A DNA stretch of 64,000 bases, taken from assembly GCF_010974825.1 (NCBI RefSeq), contig NZ_JAAILA010000003.1:62001-126000 (forward strand), read 5' to 3'. How positions within the stretch are numbered: the first letter of the stretch is position 1; every line of letters begins with the position of its first letter. Source of the stretch: Aeromonas rivipollensis. Its GTDB lineage: Bacteria; Pseudomonadota; Gammaproteobacteria; Enterobacterales; Aeromonadaceae. The translations under genes were made by a program, and so were the position numbers. Below the pieces are notes generated by a model that worked only from the letters and a program-made list of their open reading frames with translations, did no database searches and had not been told where the DNA came from. Positions 1 to 8,263 of this stretch are shown here, piece by piece.

Positions 1-645
1 GATGCGCTCGGGGTAGGCCTTGATGAAGTAGTCGGCGGCAAACATGGCGATGTCGGCGTAGTCAAAAACGGTGTCCTTGATGGCCGCGGTGATGGCCAGC
101 CGGTAGCCGCAGGAGGGCGGGTTGAGCTTGGGCCAGAGGAACCCCGGGGTATCGGTCAGGATGACGTTGTTGTCCAGCTTGATCCGCTGCTGGGACTTGG
201 TCACCCCCGCCTCGTTGCCGGTCCGGGCTATGATGCGCCCCGCCAGGGTGTTGATCAGGGTGGACTTGCCCACGTTGGGGATGCCCATGATCATGGCCCG
301 CACCCCGCGCAGATCGAAGTTGCGCTCCGGCAGCATCTCGTGGCACAGGGTCAGCAGTGCCTTGATCTTCTCCGGCTCCTGCTGGGTCAGGGGCAACGCC
401 TTGATCCCCTTCTCTTGTTCCATGTGCGCCACCCACAGCTCGGTGATCGCCGGATCGGCCAGATCCGCCTTGTTCAGCACCTTGATCACCGGGGTATCCC
501 CACGCAGCTCGGGCACCAGGGGGTTCTCGCTGGAGAAGGGGATGCGGGCATCGAGCATCTCGATGATGACATCGACCTGGGGCATGACCTCGGCAATTTC
601 TTTGCGGGCCTTGTGCATGTGGCCGGGGAACCAGTTGATGGACAT
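1..645 (-). CDS. rbgA: Ribosome biogenesis GTPase RbgA/YlqF (partial, 3' end outside window)
   Basis: Circularly permuted GTPase that acts in large ribosomal subunit assembly. The frame is open for 215 codons from ATG at 645 to the window edge, so the C-terminal part is missing. It begins MSINWFPGHMHKARK, the usual start of this family. The G motifs come in permuted order: NKADL (G4) near residue 58, then the P-loop GIPNVGKST (G1) near residue 121, then DTPGFLWPKL (G3) near 165. Family assignment is firm; the cellular role is inferred from the family. Nothing lies between it and the divergent phosphatase promoter. Confidence 0.93.
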   Translation of the reverse strand, partial: MSINWFPGHMHKARKEIAEVMPQVDVIIEMLDARIPFSSENPLVPELRGDTPVIKVLNKADLADPAITELWVAHMEQEKGIKALPLTQQEPEKIKALLTLCHEMLPERNFDLRGVRAMIMGIPNVGKSTLINTLAGRIIARTGNEAGVTKSQQRIKLDNNVILTDTPGFLWPKLNPPSCGYRLAITAAIKDTVFDYADIAMFAADYFIKAYPERI

Positions 646-878
646 ATCCGTTACTCTCTCATTGGGGATGCGGGCTCCCGCTGGGGGCTGCGGGCGCCTG
701 GTGATGCGCCAAACCGCTGGCACTCATCGCAAGGGGGCGCATTTTACCTGCTGCGGCCCCGATTTGACAGGCCATTGTGGCCACAGGCGTGCACGGCCGC
801 GGCGCCGGTGCCACCGCAACTGCCTGGGGCAGAAGGGCAGACAGCAATCAATAAGTGGTTGATACAACATAACATTTA

Positions 879-941
879 TACGGTGCCTTCACCGTATTGT
901 CATCCAGACTCACTAAAAGTGTCATCTGCCCCCTCTAGGCT
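879..941 (+). promoter_or_regulatory. Pho-box promoter of the alkaline phosphatase pair, with an adjacent inverted repeat
   Basis: Two good PhoB half-sites, TTGTCAT at 897-903 and GTGTCAT at 919-925, lie 22 bp apart (two helical turns) with a poor middle half-site at 908. A -10-like TAGGCT (936-941) follows 10 bp after the second site and there is no clear -35, which is the usual geometry of a PhoB-activated promoter. Just upstream is a 7-bp inverted repeat, TACGGTG/CACCGTA, at 879-896 with no assigned regulator. The rest of the gap 646-878 shows nothing recognisable. Confidence 0.6.
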
Positions 942-971
942 GCGCTCAGGTTTTACAAGGAGCGAACCCCA

Positions 972-2363
972 ATGAGAAACATGGCAGGACTTGCAGTGAT
1001 GATAGGCGCCACCCTGGTCGCCGGCTGCAACTCCAACAATGACAGCAGCACCCCGGAGCCCAGCGCCAAAAACGTCATCTTCTTCCTCGGCGACGGCATG
1101 GGCCTCAACACCCTGACCGCCGCCCGCATCTACGGCGTGGGGGAAGAGGGCAGCCTCACCATAGACACACTGCCGGAGACGGCCTTCATCAAGACCTTCT
1201 CCCACGACGCCCAGGTCACCGACTCGGCCCCCTCCATGGCGGCCTACATGACAGGGGTCAAGAGCAACAACGGCGTCATCAGCATGGACAGCGACGCCAC
1301 CTATGAGAGCGACTGCAGCCAGAGCGCCGGCAAGCCGGTCACCACCTTGCTGGAGCTGGCCAAGGCCGACGGCCGCGGCACCGGCGTGGTCACCAGCACC
1401 CGGGTGACCCATGCCACCCCGGCCGCCACCTATGCCCACATCTGCAACCGGGATCTGGAAGCCGACATCGCCGCCCAGCTGGTGCCGGGCGGCGCCGGTT
1501 ATAACGGCGCCCTGAAAGAGGGGCTGGACGTGGTGCTCGGTGGCGGCAGCAGCTTCTTCCTGCCCACCGCCGACAAGGGCAAGCGGGAGGATGGCCGCAA
1601 CCTCATCAGCGAGATGCAGGCCAAGGGCTACCAGTTTGCCAGCAACCTGGACGAGCTGAACCAGGCCGAGGCTGGCAAGCCGCTGCTGGGGCTGTTTGGC
1701 GCCAGCCACATGAAATATGACCTGGACAGGCCCGCCAGCGAGCCCTCCCTTGCCCAGATGACCCTGGCCGCCATCACGCAGCTCAAGGACAAGGAGAAGG
1801 GTTACTTCCTGATGGTGGAAGGGGGCCGCATCGATCACGCCCTGCACGACACCAACGCCAAGCGCGCCCTGCAAGATACCCTCGCCTTCGACGACGCCAT
1901 CAAGGCCACCATCGACGAGGTGAAGAAGAGCGACCCCGAGCTGAAAAACACCCTGATAGTGGTCACCGCCGACCATGACCATACGCTGGTGCTGAATGGT
2001 TATGCCAAGCGTACCGGCAAGACCACGGCAGGCAACCCCGGCGTGCTCGGGCTGGTGAAGAACTACGAGACCGGCGAGCCGAGCAAGGACAGCGACGGCA
2101 TGCCCTACACCATCATCGGCTTTGGCAACGGCTACAACCGGGTGGATGGCCCGCGCAGCAGCGTGGCACCGCTCGACGATGCCACCGTCTCGGCCGACGA
2201 CTATCACCAGGAGGTGGTGGTCAAGGTGGGCGAGCTAGGCAACGAGACCCACGGCGGCACCGACGTATTCCTCGGCGCCATCGGCCAGGGGGCTGACAGC
2301 TTCCACGGCTCACTCGATAACACCGCCGTCTTCGGCAAGGTCAAGGCTGCGGCCAAGCTGTGA
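972..2363 (+). CDS. Alkaline phosphatase, PhoA family, predicted lipoprotein (first of tandem pair)
   Basis: Hydrolyses phosphomonoesters outside the cytoplasm to release phosphate. The 463-residue product starts at ATG 972, 9 bp after AAGGAG. It has a short signal ending in the lipobox LVAGC (Cys19), so it is probably lipid-anchored. The metal-binding motif FFLGDGMG is near residue 38, the nucleophile Ser85 is in the DSAPSMAAY motif, and further metal ligands are visible in VEGGRIDHALH and VTADHDHT. It is followed directly by a close paralogue. A Pho box upstream fits phosphate-starvation control. Family is certain; substrate range is unknown. Confidence 0.93.
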   Translation: MRNMAGLAVMIGATLVAGCNSNNDSSTPEPSAKNVIFFLGDGMGLNTLTAARIYGVGEEGSLTIDTLPETAFIKTFSHDAQVTDSAPSMAAYMTGVKSNNGVISMDSDATYESDCSQSAGKPVTTLLELAKADGRGTGVVTSTRVTHATPAATYAHICNRDLEADIAAQLVPGGAGYNGALKEGLDVVLGGGSSFFLPTADKGKREDGRNLISEMQAKGYQFASNLDELNQAEAGKPLLGLFGASHMKYDLDRPASEPSLAQMTLAAITQLKDKEKGYFLMVEGGRIDHALHDTNAKRALQDTLAFDDAIKATIDEVKKSDPELKNTLIVVTADHDHTLVLNGYAKRTGKTTAGNPGVLGLVKNYETGEPSKDSDGMPYTIIGFGNGYNRVDGPRSSVAPLDDATVSADDYHQEVVVKVGELGNETHGGTDVFLGAIGQGADSFHGSLDNTAVFGKVKAAAKL

Positions 2364-2374
2364 GGATCATTCCC

Positions 2375-3754
2375 GTGAGAAAAACCATGAACAAAACCCT
2401 GGTGTGCACCGCCCTGTTCGCCGCCCTCGGTGGCCTGTCCCAGGCCCAGGCCAGCGACGCCAAGAACGTCATCCTCTTTATCGGCGACGGCATGGGCCCC
2501 AGCGTGCTCACCGCCACCCGCCTCTACAAGGTGGGGGAAGAGGGGGATCTCGAGATGATGAAGCTGCCACGCAGCGCCCGCATCAAGACCTTCTCCCACG
2601 ATGCCCAGACCACGGACTCGGCCCCCTCGATGGCGGCCTACACCACAGGGGTCAAGATGAACAACGAGGTGATCGCCATGAGCAGCGACACCCAGGCCGT
2701 CGCGCCGGCCAAGGACATCAACGGCAACAAGGGCATCAACAACTGCACCGGCGACAACGGCACCCCGGTGCCGACCATACTCGAGCTGGCCAAGGCGGCG
2801 GGTAAATCGGTCGGTGCCGTCACCACCACGGAACTGACCCATGCCACCCCGGCGGCCACCTACTCCCACATCTGCCACCGTGACGCGGCCTACGCCATCG
2901 CCGAGCAGGCGGTACCGGGGGGCGCAGGCTTCAACACCGCGCTCGGGGACGGGGTCGACGTGCTGATGGGGGGCGGAGCCAATCACTGGACCCCCTACAG
3001 CGCCAGCAACAAGGGGGGCCGGGCCGATGGCCGGGATCTCACCGCCGAGCTCAGTGCCCAGGGCTATCAGTACGTCACCACCCGGAGCGATCTCGCCAAG
3101 ATAGAGAGCGGCAAGGTGCTGGGTCTGTTCAGTGCCAAGTCCCACCTCGACTACGAGCTGGACCGCGTCGCCAAGGGGGCGGCCAATACCCAACCGTCCC
3201 TCTCCGAGATGACCGCCAAGGCGATCGATCTCTTGAGCCAGAACAGCCAGGGTTACTTCCTAATGGTGGAAGGGGGCCGCATCGATCACGCCCTGCACGC
3301 CACCAACGCCAAACGGTCGCTGACCGATGCGGTGGCGCTGGATGAGGCGGTCAAGACGGCGCTCGGCAAGGTGGACTTGACCGATACCCTGATAGTGGTC
3401 ACCGCCGATCACGACCACACCATGACCATCAACGGCTACTCCGCCAAGGGCAACCCTGTGCTGGATCTGGTCAAGAATGGCGACGGCTCCACCCAGAACG
3501 ACGTGGATGGCAAGCCCTTCACCACGCTAGTGTTCGGCAACGGCCCGAACCGTCAGGACCTGCGCCCCACCCTCACCAGCAATCAGGTGATGGGGGATGA
3601 TTACCTGCAGGAGACCGGGGTCAAGCTGGGCTCAGAGACCCACGGCGGCGGCGATGTGATGCTGTTTGCCGATGGCGCGGGCAGCGGCCGCTTCAAGGGC
3701 ACCCTGGACAACACCCTGGTGTTCGGCAAGCTCAGGGAGGCGCTCGGCCTGTAA
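2375..3754 (+). CDS. Alkaline phosphatase, PhoA family, secreted (second of tandem pair)
   Basis: Paralogue of the preceding gene with the same ordered motifs: FIGDGMG, DSAPSMAAY with the nucleophile Ser, VEGGRIDHALH and VTADHDHT. It carries a cleavable-type signal peptide (MNKTLVCTALFAALGGLSQAQA minus its last residues) and no lipobox, so one copy is predicted to be anchored and this one periplasmic or released. Three in-frame starts are possible: GTG 2360 (overlapping the upstream stop), GTG 2375 (8 bp after AGGA) and ATG 2387. GTG 2375 was chosen for its Shine-Dalgarno spacing. It is co-transcribed with the first phosphatase from the Pho-box promoter. Confidence 0.9.
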   Translation: MRKTMNKTLVCTALFAALGGLSQAQASDAKNVILFIGDGMGPSVLTATRLYKVGEEGDLEMMKLPRSARIKTFSHDAQTTDSAPSMAAYTTGVKMNNEVIAMSSDTQAVAPAKDINGNKGINNCTGDNGTPVPTILELAKAAGKSVGAVTTTELTHATPAATYSHICHRDAAYAIAEQAVPGGAGFNTALGDGVDVLMGGGANHWTPYSASNKGGRADGRDLTAELSAQGYQYVTTRSDLAKIESGKVLGLFSAKSHLDYELDRVAKGAANTQPSLSEMTAKAIDLLSQNSQGYFLMVEGGRIDHALHATNAKRSLTDAVALDEAVKTALGKVDLTDTLIVVTADHDHTMTINGYSAKGNPVLDLVKNGDGSTQNDVDGKPFTTLVFGNGPNRQDLRPTLTSNQVMGDDYLQETGVKLGSETHGGGDVMLFADGAGSGRFKGTLDNTLVFGKLREALGL

Positions 3755-3791
3755 GAAAGAGGGCCCGGTGTCACGCCGGGCCCCCTTCTTT
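3755..3791 (+). terminator. Terminator hairpin after the phosphatase pair
   Basis: GGGCCCGG (3761-3768) pairs with CCGGGCCC (3776-3783). The stem extends outward through GAAAGA and TTCTTTC, and a short T-rich tail follows. Confidence 0.6.
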
Positions 3792-3804
3792 CGAGCGATC
3801 ATCC

Positions 3805-4488
3805 ATGATGCGATTGTTACTTCCGTTATGGCTCCTTGGCAGCACCCTCAGCTTCCCCCTGCTGGCCGATGAGGCCCCCGATCTGGCCGCCCGCATCCGC
3901 TATCAGGACAGGATCACCAGCAGCGACGGCATAGCCCGGGAGAACCACTGGCAGGAGAAATGGATACGGGTCGGCAACCAGGTGTGGAGCCAGCGGCTCA
4001 TCCCCCTGCCGCTCGCCCGCGCCTATCACGCCAGCCACGATGCCACTCCGGGCCACAAGCACTTCACCCACCAGATGGCGGCCCGCTGGGTCAGCCGAGA
4101 CGATGAAGGAGAGCTGCAACTGCGCTACGCCGACGCCTGGCACAACCAGCTGGTGGAGGTGCCGCCGGAGGAGTATGGCCAGGTGGCCTTCAAGCCCGAC
4201 TGGGCGCGCCTTCGCCATCTCGTGGATCCGGCCCTGCTGCAGGGCATGACCGCCCTGGACGAGGCGGCCCCCGAGCAGGCGCTCTGGTACGAAAAACGCG
4301 ATGGCAGGCAGCGCACCCGCATCCTCTGGTCTAGCCAATGGCAGTTGCCCCTGGTGGTGGAGTCCGCGAGCCTGGACGGCTATCGCAGCTACCGGATGGA
4401 GGTGACCCTCAAGCCCTTGCCAAAGCAGTTGCCCTGGCAGCAGCTGGGCGGCTACCAGACCCTGGATCTGCGGGACTTCTTCGACTGA
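3805..4488 (+). CDS. Exported protein of unknown function
   Basis: Product of 227 residues. It opens with a clear signal peptide (MMRLLLPLWLLGSTLSFPLLADE), so it is predicted to be exported. The mature part is rich in Trp, Arg and Asp and has no motif I recognise. It follows the alkaline phosphatase terminator by 14 bp, and no strong promoter is visible in that space, so read-through from the Pho operon is possible. I do not assign a function. A role linked to phosphate starvation is only a guess from position. Confidence 0.75.
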   Translation: MMRLLLPLWLLGSTLSFPLLADEAPDLAARIRYQDRITSSDGIARENHWQEKWIRVGNQVWSQRLIPLPLARAYHASHDATPGHKHFTHQMAARWVSRDDEGELQLRYADAWHNQLVEVPPEEYGQVAFKPDWARLRHLVDPALLQGMTALDEAAPEQALWYEKRDGRQRTRILWSSQWQLPLVVESASLDGYRSYRMEVTLKPLPKQLPWQQLGGYQTLDLRDFFD

Positions 4489-4532
4489 CGGCCCGCTCCC
4501 CCCAATGGGTTGACTGACTTGGGGTTACGGGA

Positions 4533-4541
4533 TGTTACACT
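4533..4541 (+). promoter_or_regulatory. Possible extended -10 promoter for the binding-protein gene
   Basis: TGTTACACT matches an extended -10 (TGnTAnnnT). TTGACT at 4510 is a -35-like hexamer but the 20-bp spacing is long. Tentative. Confidence 0.3.
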
Positions 4542-4570
4542 CTGTGTACTCATCCCTGACCCGGTCTTCT

Positions 4571-5305
4571 ATGCGTCTTCCCCTATTGCTTCTATTCTGC
4601 TGCGCCCACCTCTTCCCAGGCCCCGGCGCCCACGCCGTGGTGGTCCTGGCCGCAGACGTTCCCCCTTATGTCATTCGCTCCCAGCAGGGGGCCCCGAGCG
4701 GCATGGCAATCGAGGTGCTGGAAGAGGCGGCCCGCCGCCTTCGGGAGCCGCTGGAGATAGAGCTGATGCCGCTGGCCCGCGCCCTCAGCCAGACCCGCCA
4801 TCGGGCGGACGTCCTGCTGCTGCCACCGGCCAGGAGTCCCCAGCGCGAGCCCCTGTTCCTCTGGATTGCCCCCCTGCTGGAGGAGGCCTTCGTGCTGGTC
4901 AGCCACCGCCAGCACCACCCGGCCCCCCTCTCGGTCAAGGCGCTGTCCGGCCTGACCCTGGGGGCGATGCGCGGCTCTCATGGTCAGAGCCTGATCCAGC
5001 CCCTCAAGGGAGTGACCCGGGAGCTGGTCACCGAGGAGGTCAACAATGCCAGCAAGCTGGCGCTGGGCCGCATCCAGGGCTGGGCCGTGGCCTGGAACAC
5101 GGCCCGCTACAACCAGCAACGGGCCGGCTTGCCCCTGGCGGATCTGGTGCGCGGCGACACCTTGCAAGAGAGCGCCCTCTACCTGGCCGCCAGCCCGCAG
5201 TTTCCTGCGGCCGAGGCGCTGCGCTGGCGTAAGGCGATTGAGGAGATGCGCGAGGATGGCAGCCTGGCGCGCATCCTGCGGCAGTACGATTACCAGGCGC
5301 CCTGA
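4571..5305 (+). CDS. Periplasmic solute-binding protein, family 3 (amino-acid type)
   Basis: Product of 244 residues from ATG 4571 (an upstream in-frame ATG at 4532 lies before the promoter-like sequence and is less likely). The signal peptide MRLPLLLLFCCAHLFPGPGAHA is followed by an SBP_bac_3-like fold: VVVLAADVPPYVI at the first strand, GMAIEVLEEAARRL, a two-lobe hinge and a C-terminal REDGSLARILRQY helix. No permease or ATPase gene is adjacent, so it is an orphan binding or sensor protein. Similar stand-alone proteins occur in Aeromonas and Vibrio; the ligand is unknown. Confidence 0.75.
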   Translation: MRLPLLLLFCCAHLFPGPGAHAVVVLAADVPPYVIRSQQGAPSGMAIEVLEEAARRLREPLEIELMPLARALSQTRHRADVLLLPPARSPQREPLFLWIAPLLEEAFVLVSHRQHHPAPLSVKALSGLTLGAMRGSHGQSLIQPLKGVTRELVTEEVNNASKLALGRIQGWAVAWNTARYNQQRAGLPLADLVRGDTLQESALYLAASPQFPAAEALRWRKAIEEMREDGSLARILRQYDYQAP

Positions 5306-5320
5306 CCCCCGGCCGGGCAT

Positions 5321-5455
5321 TTGCCAAAGCCATTCAGAATGGTTATGGTATCCCCATGAAAGCGCTCATGATTTTTTCCAGTCTGCTCACACCCCGTTGA
5401 GCCCCCGCCCTCGCCCCTGACAGCGAGTCGCTCGGGGGCATCGCGCTTGCGATCT
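5321..5455 (+). promoter_or_regulatory. rnk promoter and structured leader with a possible 14-codon ORF
   Basis: A good sigma-70 promoter is visible: TTGCCA (5321-5326), 17 bp, TATGGT (5344-5349). The predicted start falls at about 5356, exactly at an ATG opening the short ORF 5356-5400 (MKALMIFSSLLTPR, then stop), so that ORF would be leaderless if real. After its stop, GCCCCCG (5401-5407) can pair with CGGGGGC (5433-5439), and ATCGC/GCGAT (5440-5453) forms a second small hairpin. A structured rnk leader is known from other gammaproteobacteria; I infer the same here without an alignment. Confidence 0.45.
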
Positions 5456-5532
5456 ATTCTCACAATCCGAACCCTTTTTCGACCAGCTTGTCCGTCATCC
5501 TGGTCCTTTCAGCCATTGATAAGGAATACCCC

Positions 5533-5928
5533 ATGCAACAGCCACATCTCGTCATCTCCAATCTGGATCTGGATCGCATCGAGCAACTGCTCGGCAACCA
5601 CCCGCAACACCTGGCCCTGCAGGAGGAGCTGAACCGCGCCGAGATCCGCGACCCCGCCGACATGCCGCCTGACGTGGTGACCATGAACAGCACTGTGCGC
5701 TTCAAGATGCAAAACAGCGGCAATGACTTCTGCCTGACCCTGGTCTACCCGAAGGACGTGCAGGGGGACGAGTCGAAGATCTCCGTGCTGGCGCCGGTCG
5801 GCAGCGCCCTGCTGGGCTTGAAGGTGGGTGACAGCATCGCCTGGCCGGGCCCGGCCGGGCGCACCATACAGGTGGAGATCCTGGAAGTGGTCTATCAGCC
5901 GGAGCGGGCGGGTGAGCTGCACCGCTGA
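5533..5928 (+). CDS. rnk: Regulator of nucleoside diphosphate kinase, Rnk (GreA/GreB C-terminal fold)
   Basis: Product of 131 residues from ATG 5533, 6 bp after AAGGAA. The E. coli protein is slightly longer at 136. The N-terminal part (about residues 1-45) is a short helical region, followed by DVVTMNSTVRF and a GreA/GreB-like C-terminal beta domain (LVYPKDVQGDESKISVLAPVGSALLGLKVGD). Rnk binds RNA polymerase and competes with Gre factors; this is family knowledge. It is monocistronic, with its own promoter and leader upstream and a terminator downstream. Confidence 0.92.
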   Translation: MQQPHLVISNLDLDRIEQLLGNHPQHLALQEELNRAEIRDPADMPPDVVTMNSTVRFKMQNSGNDFCLTLVYPKDVQGDESKISVLAPVGSALLGLKVGDSIAWPGPAGRTIQVEILEVVYQPERAGELHR

Positions 5929-5936
5929 CAGGACCG

Positions 5937-5980
5937 GGCACGCTCTGCCGCCCCGGCGAGCAGAGCGTGCCTCTCCTTTA
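5937..5980 (+). terminator. rnk terminator
   Basis: A 12-bp stem, GGCACGCTCTGC (5937-5948) with GCAGAGCGTGCC (5960-5971), is followed by a T-rich run. It is the only clear element in the 5929-6124 gap. Confidence 0.75.
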
Positions 5981-6124
5981 TTGCTCCCCCTGTTTCTCTG
6001 CCCCTGTGGGCAGGCATCACCGCATCTCCTTCGCTGGGGCTCTCCTCCCCCTTGAGCCAGGGGGCGAGCGGGAGTATCTTGTTGGCCGCGCCAGCGCCCT
6101 GGCCGCAGATTTCAGGCTGACACC

Positions 6125-6715
6125 ATGATAAAAATTGCCCTCATCGACGATCACCAGATAGTCCGCTCCGGCTTTGCCCAGTTGCTCAATCTCGAACCCG
6201 ATCTGCGGGTCGTCGCCGAATTCGGCAGCGCCGCCGACGCCCTTGCCGGCTTGCCGGGCAGCGGCGTGCAGCTGTGCGTGTGCGACATCTCAATGCCGGA
6301 TCAATCCGGGCTGGACCTGCTCAGGCAACTGCCCGCCGGCCTCGCCGTGGTGATGCTGTCGGTGCACGACAGCCCGGCCCTCATCGAGCAGGCCCTGCAG
6401 GCCGGCGCCAAGGGGTTTCTCTCCAAGCGCTGCAGCCCGGAGGAGCTGATCGCCGCGGTACGCACCGCCGCCCAGGGTGGTTGCTACCTCACCCCGGACA
6501 TAGCCCACAAGCTCGCCAGCAGCCACAGAGATCCCCTCACCAACAGGGAGCGGGAGGTGGCGCAGCTGCTGGCCGGCGGCATGGAGGTGAAGGCCATCGC
6601 CGAGCGCCTCGGCCTCTCCCCCAAGACGGTGCACGTGCACCGCGCCAACCTGATGGACAAGCTCAACGTCAACAACAACGTGGAGCTGGCCCACCGCATG
6701 CTGGACAGCTGGTGA
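6125..6715 (+). CDS. uhpA: Response regulator UhpA (NarL/LuxR type)
   Basis: Cytoplasmic transcription activator of the hexose-phosphate uptake system. The 196-residue product has a receiver domain at about residues 1-115 with the acidic pair DDH at 8-10, phospho-acceptor Asp54 in CDISMPD, and Lys at about 101 (LSKRC). A LuxR-type helix-turn-helix at about 135-195 contains [15 protein letters not shown] and [17 protein letters not shown]. It overlaps uhpB by 4 bp (GTGA), so the two are translationally coupled. Together with the two genes downstream the assignment is strong. The E. coli protein is also 196 residues. Confidence 0.93.
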   Translation: MIKIALIDDHQIVRSGFAQLLNLEPDLRVVAEFGSAADALAGLPGSGVQLCVCDISMPDQSGLDLLRQLPAGLAVVMLSVHDSPALIEQALQAGAKGFLSKRCSPEELIAAVRTAAQGGCYLTPDIAHKLASSHRDPLTNREREVAQLLAGGMEVKAIAERLGLSPKTVHVHRANLMDKLNVNNNVELAHRMLDSW

Positions 6716-8229
6716 TCTCCCGCCTTGCCAGCTATGTCGCCATCTCGCTGGCGGCCTGCTTCATCTTCGCCGCCGGCTGGTTCTGCCTCTGGAGCATAGG
6801 GCTGCATCTGGTGGAGAGCCCGGTGCTGGCGGTGTTGCTGTTCCCCTTCGGGCTGCGTCTGGGTCTGCTTCTGCAGAGCCCCCTCCCCTACTGGCCGCCC
6901 CTGCTGCTGTGTGAAGCCCTGCTGCTTCACTGGCTCGATCGGGAGGTGGGCATGCCCCTGTGGCCCCTCATCCTGGCTGGCAGCCTGCTCACCCTGCTGC
7001 CGCTGCTCATCGCCCGCCGCCAGCGGGTGCGAGACGACTGGCAGCAACTGCTGGTGCTGCTTGCCACCGTCACTGTGGCGGCGGCCCTGCAATCCCTGCT
7101 CTGGCATCTGGCCGGGGAAGATGGCCTCACCGCCCTGCTGCTCACCCTGACCGGCGGCCTGACCCTCACCTCCACCTGCATGCTGATCTGGCACTATCTG
7201 ACCCGCGCCACCTGGGTGCCGCTCGGCCCTGCGCTGGTGGATCAGCCGGTGGACTGGCGCTTTCGCCATCTGGTCTGGTATCTACTGCTGTTCGTGCTGA
7301 GCCTGGGGCTGCAGCTCGGCCTGCCGGACTCTTTGGTGCGCTTCACCCCCTTTTGCCTCGCCATTCCCATCATGGCCATGGCCTGGCGCTACGGCTGGCA
7401 GGGGGCCCTGCTCGCCACCCTGATGAATACGGTGGCTCTGATGGCGGGCCAGGCCTGGCACGAACATCCCCTGGATCTGCTGCTCTCCCTGCTGGCCCAG
7501 AGCCTGACCGGCCTGCTGCTGGGGGCCGGCATCCAGCGCCAGCGCGAGCTCAACCAGGCGCTGACCCGCCAGCTCGCCCACAACCGCCAGCTCACCGAGC
7601 GGCTGCTGGAAACCGAGGAGAGCATCCGCAAGGAGGTGGCCCGGGAGCTGCACGATGACATAGGCCAGACCATCACCGCCATCCGCACCCAGGCAGGCAT
7701 AGTGCGCCGCCTCGCGCCGGACAACCCCCATGTCGGCCAGAGCAGCGCCCTCATCGAGACCCTGTCGCTCGGGATCTACGATGCGGTGCGCGGCCTGCTC
7801 GGTCGCCTGCGCCCGCGCCAGCTCGACGACATGAGCCTGGAGCAGGCGGTGCGCGGCCTGCTGCGGGAGCTGGAGCTGGAGCGGCGCGGAATCGTCACCC
7901 GGCTGGAGTGGGGGCTCGCGGATGAGGATCTCTCGGACGCCCAGCGAGTCACCCTGTTTCGGGTCTGTCAGGAGGGGCTCAACAACGTGGTCAAACACGC
8001 CAATGCCAGCGCTGTCACCATACTGGCCCGCCAGCAGGCCGATCGGGTGCTGCTGCAACTGGACGACGACGGCTGCGGCCTGCCCGAGCAGACGCCCCAG
8101 GGCTATGGCCTGCTCGGCATTCGCGAGCGGGTGCAGGCGCTGGGGGGGACGCTGCGGCTCTCCTGCGCCCAGGGGACCCAGCTGACTGTCAACCTCCCCA
8201 GCCGCAAACGGGAGGAGTCCCATGACTGA
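6712..8229 (+). CDS. uhpB: Sensor histidine kinase UhpB
   Basis: Membrane kinase that phosphorylates UhpA. The start is GTG 6712, overlapping the uhpA stop; upstream in-frame codons belong to a shadow frame. It has 505 residues (E. coli has 500). The N-terminal half holds about eight hydrophobic segments (MASE1-like sensor domain). The phospho-acceptor His314 lies in [11 protein letters not shown] (HisKA_3), and the ATPase domain shows [14 protein letters not shown] and DDDGCGLPE with [11 protein letters not shown]. It is known to be controlled by UhpC in the membrane. A possible 13-codon ORF links its end to uhpC. Confidence 0.93.
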   Translation: MISRLASYVAISLAACFIFAAGWFCLWSIGLHLVESPVLAVLLFPFGLRLGLLLQSPLPYWPPLLLCEALLLHWLDREVGMPLWPLILAGSLLTLLPLLIARRQRVRDDWQQLLVLLATVTVAAALQSLLWHLAGEDGLTALLLTLTGGLTLTSTCMLIWHYLTRATWVPLGPALVDQPVDWRFRHLVWYLLLFVLSLGLQLGLPDSLVRFTPFCLAIPIMAMAWRYGWQGALLATLMNTVALMAGQAWHEHPLDLLLSLLAQSLTGLLLGAGIQRQRELNQALTRQLAHNRQLTERLLETEESIRKEVARELHDDIGQTITAIRTQAGIVRRLAPDNPHVGQSSALIETLSLGIYDAVRGLLGRLRPRQLDDMSLEQAVRGLLRELELERRGIVTRLEWGLADEDLSDAQRVTLFRVCQEGLNNVVKHANASAVTILARQQADRVLLQLDDDGCGLPEQTPQGYGLLGIRERVQALGGTLRLSCAQGTQLTVNLPSRKREESHD

Positions 8230-8263
8230 TCCAGGATCCAGAAGGCAGGACACCCCATGCTGA
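8222..8263 (+). CDS. Possible 13-residue micro-ORF bridging uhpB and uhpC
   Basis: ATG 8222 overlaps the last uhpB codons, sits 4 bp after a strong GGAGGAG, and reads [13 protein letters not shown] to a stop at 8261-8263, 7 bp inside uhpC. The sequences around its start and end resemble each other (GGAGGAGTCCCATGACTGA and GGCAGGACACCCCATGCTGA). It may be translated as a coupling relay; equally it may be chance. Confidence 0.25.
   Translation: MTDPGSRRQDTPC

Noticed and set aside
900-3193. Two long minus-strand ORFs over the alkaline phosphatase genes
   Set aside because: Shadow frames: valine/glycine/histidine-rich without motifs, while the plus frames carry every catalytic residue.
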